DNA from: Obelidium mucronatum
Lineage: Eukaryota; Chytridiomycota; Chytridiomycetes; Chytridiales; Chytriomycetaceae
Assembly (NCBI GenBank): GCA_025765595.1
Contig: JAIVFH010000006.1
Coordinates: 1-64,000 of the forward strand
Length of the DNA: 64,000 nt
Reading direction: 5' to 3'
Shown here: positions 57,980 through 64,000 of the stretch, piece after piece
How positions within the stretch are numbered: position 1 is the first letter of the stretch
How the letters are laid out: every line of letters starts with the position of its first letter
The notes under the pieces: generated by a model
Told to the model about the DNA's origin: nothing
The model's database searches: none
The model's input: the letters and a program-made list of their open reading frames with translations, nothing else
Position numbers and translations under genes: made by a program

Positions 57980-58274
57980 TCACAATTCATCCCCAACACC
58001 GCCCAGCGCACCTTGATGTCTCGAAACATACAACGAACTGAGACCAACTGCGATTCCCAACAAAACAACAAAGGCACTAACATCATCAGTCAAACTCTGC
58101 CAAATTCCACGCAACTGGTTGAAAGTTTTTGTGTACTGGCTGATCAATCCCGGGTTACCACTGAATGATCCCGCAAGAGCAAGCATTTGGCCGACTCCAA
58201 AACCTCCGGCTGGAGCTGGTGGAGCAGCAGTCTATTTGATAAGAATTGCTTGTTAGTTTCTTTTGTCAAACAAC

Positions 58275-58351
<77 letters not shown>

Positions 58352-59308
58352 TACTTCTGGTGCAACAAAACGCAAGACTTGACGAACAATCTCGAAAATA
58401 ATGAACAAACCCCAAACAGACTTGAATTTACAAGAGTTATAAATCAAAGGAGAAAAGAAGAAGGAAAGAAAAACAAAAAAGTCATCTCCAACTTACAAAG
58501 TTAAAACCAAGAATAGGAACAGAGACATCAATATTCATCTGCCGTGTTGCCAATGCAGCAATTGCCCTCAAATTCACACCATTCCAAAGCACAGGCTCCA
58601 AATCATCCTCCTCTCCAACAAACGCCGATGAGGCCGATACCACTTCTTCAAGATCCCCGTATTGAGAAAGAATATTGATACACGCATAGACCATGAATCC
58701 GGTGACAGCAAGACGGAGGAGGCCAAAGAGAATGGATGAGGCTGTATAAATGTGTTTGTGTGTGAGTGATCAGCCAACAGCAATGACTCGCGCCCACCAT
58801 TGAGACCAGCAGGTTTCTGAGGAAGCGGGGCGGGGGCCGGAGGGGCGTTTGCGGCCGTGACGGGCGGCGCAAAGCCGGGGTCTGGAAAGCTCCTTGCGGC
58901 AGGCTGCGGCAGCGCGGGGATGCCCGGCACGGGGCCGTCGGCGCCGGCCAGCGCGGCCTGGAAGGCGGCAAGCAGATCGGCGGGCATCCCGGGCGCTGCG
59001 CCCTGCGGCGGCTGCTGTTGCGGCTTCTTGGGCGCGCCCGCTCCACTCGCTTTCGGCGCCGCCGCCGCCGCCGCCGTCTTGCGGTTGCGCAGCTCGCCTG
59101 TTGCTGCCGCCGCCGCCGGAACAGCCGCCGGAACAGCCGCCGCCGCCGTTGGAACAGCCGCCGCCTCAGGCTCCGGCTTCAGCCCGCTGGGCACGCTGCC
59201 CGACTCCTCCGTGTACACATTCGTGATCTTGCTCAGGCGGTCGCCGCTGCCCTGCAGAATGCGCTGGCGGCGGCGCTCAGCGGCTGTCAGCGGTTTCTCT
59301 TCTGACAT
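57980..59308 (-). CDS. GET2/CAMLG-like tail-anchored protein receptor subunit
   Basis: Exons 59308-58798, 58741-58497, 58420-58355 and 58231-57980 give 357 residues. The N-terminus has AAERRRQRILQGSGDRLSKI, the Arg-rich helix and RL.KI motif by which Get2/CAML bind the Get3 ATPase. A long GC-rich Ala/Pro linker follows. Three hydrophobic segments come next: ILFGLLRLAVTGFMVYACI, GLFIIFEIVRQVLRFV and AFVVLLGIAVGLSSLYV. The Gly-rich GGFGVGQMLALAGSF precedes the last. It acts in the ER membrane with Get1 to insert tail-anchored proteins. The family is weakly conserved, so the call rests on the N-terminal motif and topology. Confidence 0.75.
58276..58349. repeat. 74-base homopolymer A/T run in GET2-like intron 3
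   Basis: Uninterrupted A on the plus strand, T on the transcript, starting immediately after the GTAAG donor. It makes up 74 of the 123 intron bases. Confidence 0.9.
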
Positions 59309-59772
59309 GTTAATATTTATTTTCTTTTATTGCACTGACAGGCCACTAACAGACCTTCCTTTTCCTTCCTTCATTGATCAATGATACTTACCTGTATTAA
59401 TACCCATTGTGTAACAAAAAAACATGATAGCAGTTGAAAAGCTCAATTTTTTCAACGGTTGAACACCATTCCATCAAAAATTCTTGGGCCTCAAGAGGTC
59501 CGTTCCACACATGATTTCCTGACGAGTCTTTGTTTTATCCTTACTTAATCTTTTTTTTTTAAATTCCATTGTTAAAATTTTATAATTATTCAAATCGAGT
59601 CACTACTTCATTGCACAAGAAAAGTGTGGTAAAACCGCATCCACTCCTCAGAGCATTTGGAAAAAAAGACATTTCAATGAAATCATGGCGGACAGCAGTC
59701 GGAGTGCTTCGCCACTTGGGAATCAAAAACCAGCCATTTTCCAAGTCCACCAAACAATCAAAATTTGCCCCA
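59309..59772. other. Divergent intergenic / leader of right-edge gene
   Basis: Upstream of the right-edge gene the frame stays open from about 59569, with an ATG at 59677 (MKSWRTAVGVLRHLG). Either this or the ATG at 59773 is the true start. No other gene seen. Confidence 0.45.
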
Positions 59773-62700
59773 ATGTCAGATCGCATTGACCTTCTCACGA
59801 CAACACTCCCGCTCTCTGCAGCAGACGTCCTTTCACGCACTGCCACTTTGAGCGCGAAGCAGCGCGGGGCGTTTGCTGCCCGACTAGTACTGGATTTCAA
59901 GAACCATCCTAAATTTAGGCCTTTGGTGAAAGAGCTGCTGCACACAGAAAAGCTTCCAGGAACTATCCCGGTCCAAACAGAAGCTGTCGATGCCCCGTCT
60001 GATGACTGGGACCTTGTTAGCAACGTGGGCACTTTGGAGGTATTTGAACTCAGTTGTCACATCTCACTTGGCGCCCTAAATCTTTTTCTCGTCAGCTCAC
60101 CAACCCTCAAACTACCGCATGCAAAAACTTGCTTACGCGCTCAATTGGAATCGCTATGGCCGTTTCTGCCAAAGATGAGGAGCTGCTGACTGAAATCTGC
60201 GAGCATCCTTCCGAAAATATGAAAGCAAGAGCCAAGACAGCCCTTCAAGCGATCCGCTCGGAAAAGAATGCAACTCCAAATTCTGTTGTATATGATCATC
60301 AGTCGGAATTTGCAGCTTATTTTCAGGCCATTCGGGAAGCACCAGCCACAGTGCCACCTGGAAGCTCCATTAAAACTAGAAACATAGTTTGGCATGAATT
60401 CTCGGAAGAAAAGTGGAATCTGTAAGTATTTTGCATGTTTAAAAGTCTGTGTCATTTATTATTTTGTTTTTCACAAATAGGAAGGCATGGTCGAATGGTT
60501 CACTGAGGAGCATTTCGGATCCAACTCTCCGAAACTATGTTGCCGACAACATCTTGACACTTGCTATGGAATATCCCTTTTTTGAGATTATCAACAAGAA
60601 CATGGTTCCCGTTATGCCTGCGCTCATTCGTAAAAACTTGAAGCAACTCTTCAAGTTTGACGCTCCACGTACCATCGCTTTCGTTTGCACAACAATTACC
60701 CGTGATACGAAGCATGTGGAATCAGTTATTTTGCCGTCTATATTTCAGCGTAAGGTTGACTTCTGGTCTCGCCAAGTTGAAGAGGACAAGGTGGCATTGA
60801 TTGAGCCAATCTTGGTTGCTGTTGCGCAGTCTAAAGACCCCAAGAAGAAAGAAAAATTCAACGTGCCTCTGTTGTCGACGATTCTACTTGGTCGACCTGT
60901 TAAAGCAGTGCTGGACCACTTGTTTGATGCTGCTGTTCGCGATGCGCATTCGGTCATTGAGGATTACTCAAGCAAGATTGGGACAGAAGACAACCCTGTC
61001 TCAGTTACTCAAAAGTTTATCTCGGATCTTCAATCAGGTTTTGGCTACATTTTGATGCTACTTAAAGAATATCATCGCCGTGTGCTGGGCACCGCAACAT
61101 TTAAATTACGGAAAGACGCTCAAGATTTGTTTGAAGAAAGTGTCAAGAAGGCCATGGACGACCTTCTCGCCATTTTTGCCAAGAGCATTGAGGCCATGCC
61201 AACTGCGACGGATTCTCGTATCGCTGACCCCAAAAGCCTCTTCCAGGAGTTCAGAAAGAAAGAAAGCAAGTACAAACGGGACTGGCTTCTTATTCCACTC
61301 TTTGGTGCTTTGAATGGACATCCCGAATTGGCTCTTCATCTCTACAACTCTGTCAGGAAAGGATTGACTACTGAAGATGTTGGTTTAGTGCACCAAGTGT
61401 TCTCGTGTCTGAGAAGCGTGGCTCCAACTATATTTGACATTCCGTCTGACAAACTGGAGCTTCCATACTCTGGAATCAATCGATTGGGCTCATTCAATGA
61501 AGGCGCATTCCAGGACTTCGTTGCCTTGTTCCCTCCTGCGAAGAATTGGTCCAACTGGGTGGATTTTGCAGCCTTCTTGTCTAAAGATCAAATCAATGTG
61601 CTCAAGAGAGAGTTCACGGTGGAGAAATTGGGAAAACTAGAGGTCTCTCAGATGGTGCGGGTCTTGCCTGTATTTTTCTTGGACTTGAGTGAACGAGGAG
61701 CTATGGCTTTGCAACTCATTGAAATTGTAAAGAAGAAGGATATCTCGGCTGCATCCATCAAGGCTGAAGTGTCTCTCCTCGGAAACTATTTGGATATTCG
61801 CGATGTGGACATACGCCAAATGTTTGAAACGAATTTGCCGCAGCCTAGCATTGAGGCTCGAGTGGCATCAATTATTGAATTTGTAACTGCCTCTAATGCG
61901 GCTGAAAGCGTCGAAGAAACCATAAAAACACTGAACTGCATCTTACCGCGTGTCAAGTAAGATTTGTATTCAAATTATTGACTATCACCTGTTTTCTTAC
62001 AATTCTTTGACAGGAATGAGATGCGATTGAACATGGACCAGATTTTTTGGCAGTTGAATAATCACATCAAGCCATCCTTTTATGCGAATTACACAGTTGA
62101 TCAAGCCAAGAAAATGGTGCCCATCTACGAGGCTCTCAACAGCAATGTACGTTCTTTTCTTTTCCTCCTCCTTTTTTTTAGCAGCAGTTTAATGGTCTCG
62201 TAGAACTTGTCAGCAGTGTCTGTTTCTCCTCCATTACAGAATTTTATACAGACTCTAGCCAGTCAGATGTTGGCATTCTATATTGGAACCCCAAGTCATC
62301 CGTTCTTTCAGTTTGGAATCGATGTTCTCTGGGCCATCCAGATTCACGTTTCTGGCTCTTCCCAAAATATCTCGTTTAATCACGGCTTCAGCAATCCCTG
62401 GTTCGATTCCACACGACCAGATTTGGAAATCCTACGCAGACAGGCAATTGCCCGAGGACAGGAGCTTGTTTCCACAATCAAACGTTCAGATCAGACTGAG
62501 CAAGAGCTGCTCGAGCAATTAGGTGGACCACCATTTGGATTATTTATGATTCCCGAAGGTCAAGAAGATGCGATTGTGACGCAAATCGTTGAAACTATTC
62601 AGACAAAGTTCTTGACTGTGGGGGATGAGAAGGAACCCATTGATTTCTTGGATTCCTTGTGCGCGAATCAAATTTTCTCTTCTCTCCGAAAAGCACTTGC

Positions 62701-64000
62701 ATTGCGTTGGTCAAAGTCTTCATTGCTCATGAACTATTACAACCGCTGTGTGGCAACCCTGGAAAAGGCTCCCAGAGTCAAATATGGCGATGAAGAAGTC
62801 CTTGATTGGGCTGGTAGCCTTGAAGCCCGCGCATTCGCGTTTGTGCAGGAGAGTACCAAATGGGCTCCTCAACAACCCAAATTAGCTGAACGTTTATCAA
62901 CGCTGACATTACGCTCAACCCATGCTGGAAGTGAAGCTTCTCGGATCTATTCCAAGTGCAAAGATGCATCTGAAGAAGAGAAATTTGTTGAACAATTGTT
63001 TGAGATTTCACCTTCTGGATCAGCGTTGCATATGCCTTGGGTTATGGAATATGTCTTGTCAAACAAGCCTTGCTTGCTCAAACCAGAGCATATTTCCGAG
63101 AAGCGTGCCTTTTTGGGTCTTTTCAACAATTCCCCTGAAGCACGCCTTGTGTTTGTTTTAACAAACCGGAACGAAATTAGCCCACTTCCTGGTGACACTT
63201 TACTACCATGGCAAGCAGATCTTCTCATGACTCGATACTGGGAAGAGGCTCTCGACAAGAAGCTTCCAATGAATGATCGTGTCATGGCGATTTCTCGAAT
63301 GATGCATATGCCGAATGTCAGCGTAAACGATGCTGCTGCCTTTTTGGTCGCGGATTCCTTACCTCCGCGTGTCAAAGAAGCAGTATTGATGGTTCGTCCT
63401 TTTTTCTTCTTCAATTTTTGCAATTTTCTTTTTAATTGACCACCAAAATCTTCAAAATATTATAGTTCCTTCCTAAAATCGACGAACCTGCATCATCTAT
63501 TAATTTGATGACCTTGCCCGTCTTTCTGCAAAGTGACTTGGCCCGCACTGCAATTTTTGGAGTCAAGAATGTGTTGTCCTACATGTCCCAAGATCGTCTC
63601 ATTAGCGTTTTGGAAGGTTTGATTCCTCCACCAGGAGGGAAAGGCGTGAAGGTTGGGGTTTTCAAGGAAATTACTCGTCTTGTTGGTGAATTCTGTCATA
63701 TCCCACGAGTTCTTGATATCCTCCAGAACTTGTGGGAGCGAGAAAACTTGCACAAGGATGTTCGAATTTCCTTGCTGCAGAAAGTGGTTTCTTTGCTGGC
63801 CGACCGAAATGAGGACATTTCAAACACGGCATGGAAAATTGTTTTGGATTGTGTACATGGACCGTGGTATGAACAAGCTGGTCAAGTGCTTGTGATGGGG
63901 AAGAAGGAAACAGCGCGATTTTACCCGCAACAAGTGATTGTTTATGGAAGAATATATTCAAGTTACACGTATGGGGATCTTTCCCATCCGGTGAGTTCTC
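59773..64000 (+). CDS. Large helical-repeat protein, partial at right edge
   Basis: From MSDRIDLLTTTLPLSAA, at least six exons join in phase, with introns at about 60039-60095, 60423-60480, 61957-62013, 62146-62239 and 63391-63464. The segment seen exceeds 1,250 residues and continues past the window. It is almost entirely alpha-helical with leucine spacing like HEAT/ARM repeats, for example AFAARLVLDFKNHPKFRPLV and RISLLQKVVSLLADRNEDIS. I recognise no catalytic motif. Similar long repeat proteins of unknown function occur in amoebae and early fungi. An upstream in-frame ATG at 59677 would add 32 residues. Confidence 0.75.

Overview
The window is a compact nuclear chromosome segment from a eukaryotic microbe. 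Genes carry many short GT-AG introns (mostly 40-120 nt), lie on both strands, and are often only tens of bases apart. Ribosomal protein genes, RACK1, COQ5, a PSS1-type phosphatidylserine synthase, a GET2/CAMLG-like receptor, a TMCO4/DUF726 protein and a CCDC112-like centriolar protein occur together. A zoosporic (chytrid-like) early-diverging fungus is my best guess, because the gene set looks fungal while CCDC112 is usually kept by lineages with centrioles and flagella. An amoebozoan or other protist is not excluded.

Layout. 1-4.58 kb is gene-poor: a 15-bp minisatellite (285-821), fragments of unrecognised spliced genes and pyrimidine-rich sequence. 4.58-17.19 kb is a large inverted duplication. 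Two 5,629-bp arms (4583-10211 and 11562-17190) are collinear without an indel, and every translated frame I compared is the same. Each arm carries the same three genes: a Cys-rich/thioredoxin-like/PARP fusion, a small response-regulator-receiver-like protein, and a DUF4804 (MavL-type macrodomain-like) protein. The two DUF4804 genes converge at the centre, where they become diverged paralogues with different C-termini. Diverged homology also continues outside the outer edges, so the arms look like an old duplication that was recently homogenised. A linked ADP-ribose writer and candidate eraser plus a receiver domain is the most interesting system here.

18.4-22.3 kb holds a CorA-type Mg2+ transporter flanked by two near-identical LysM/poly-Q/glycine-zipper genes in direct repeat. 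22.3-28.4 kb has COQ5, a CCDC112-like gene and a bromodomain-ankyrin gene. 28.5-35.1 kb is a translation cluster (eL38, uS14, uL1, eS4) with a Sel1-repeat gene and an unrecognised gene. 35.3-45 kb has an FBXO9-like F-box gene, a FolC-type ligase, a TAF8/SPT7-like histone-fold gene, an ankyrin gene, RACK1 and a DUF2828 gene. 45.4-49 kb has two more uS14 (RPS29) genes flanking an SLC25 carrier. 49-59.3 kb has TMCO4/DUF726, two unrecognised genes, PSS1 and GET2. A long, probably alpha-helical-repeat protein runs off the right edge.

Two genome-wide habits show. In eL38, uS14 (three copies) and eS4 the first intron starts immediately after the ATG (in uL1, two bases later). Several genes on both strands start with an abruptly GC-rich 5' coding segment of about 250-500 bp.
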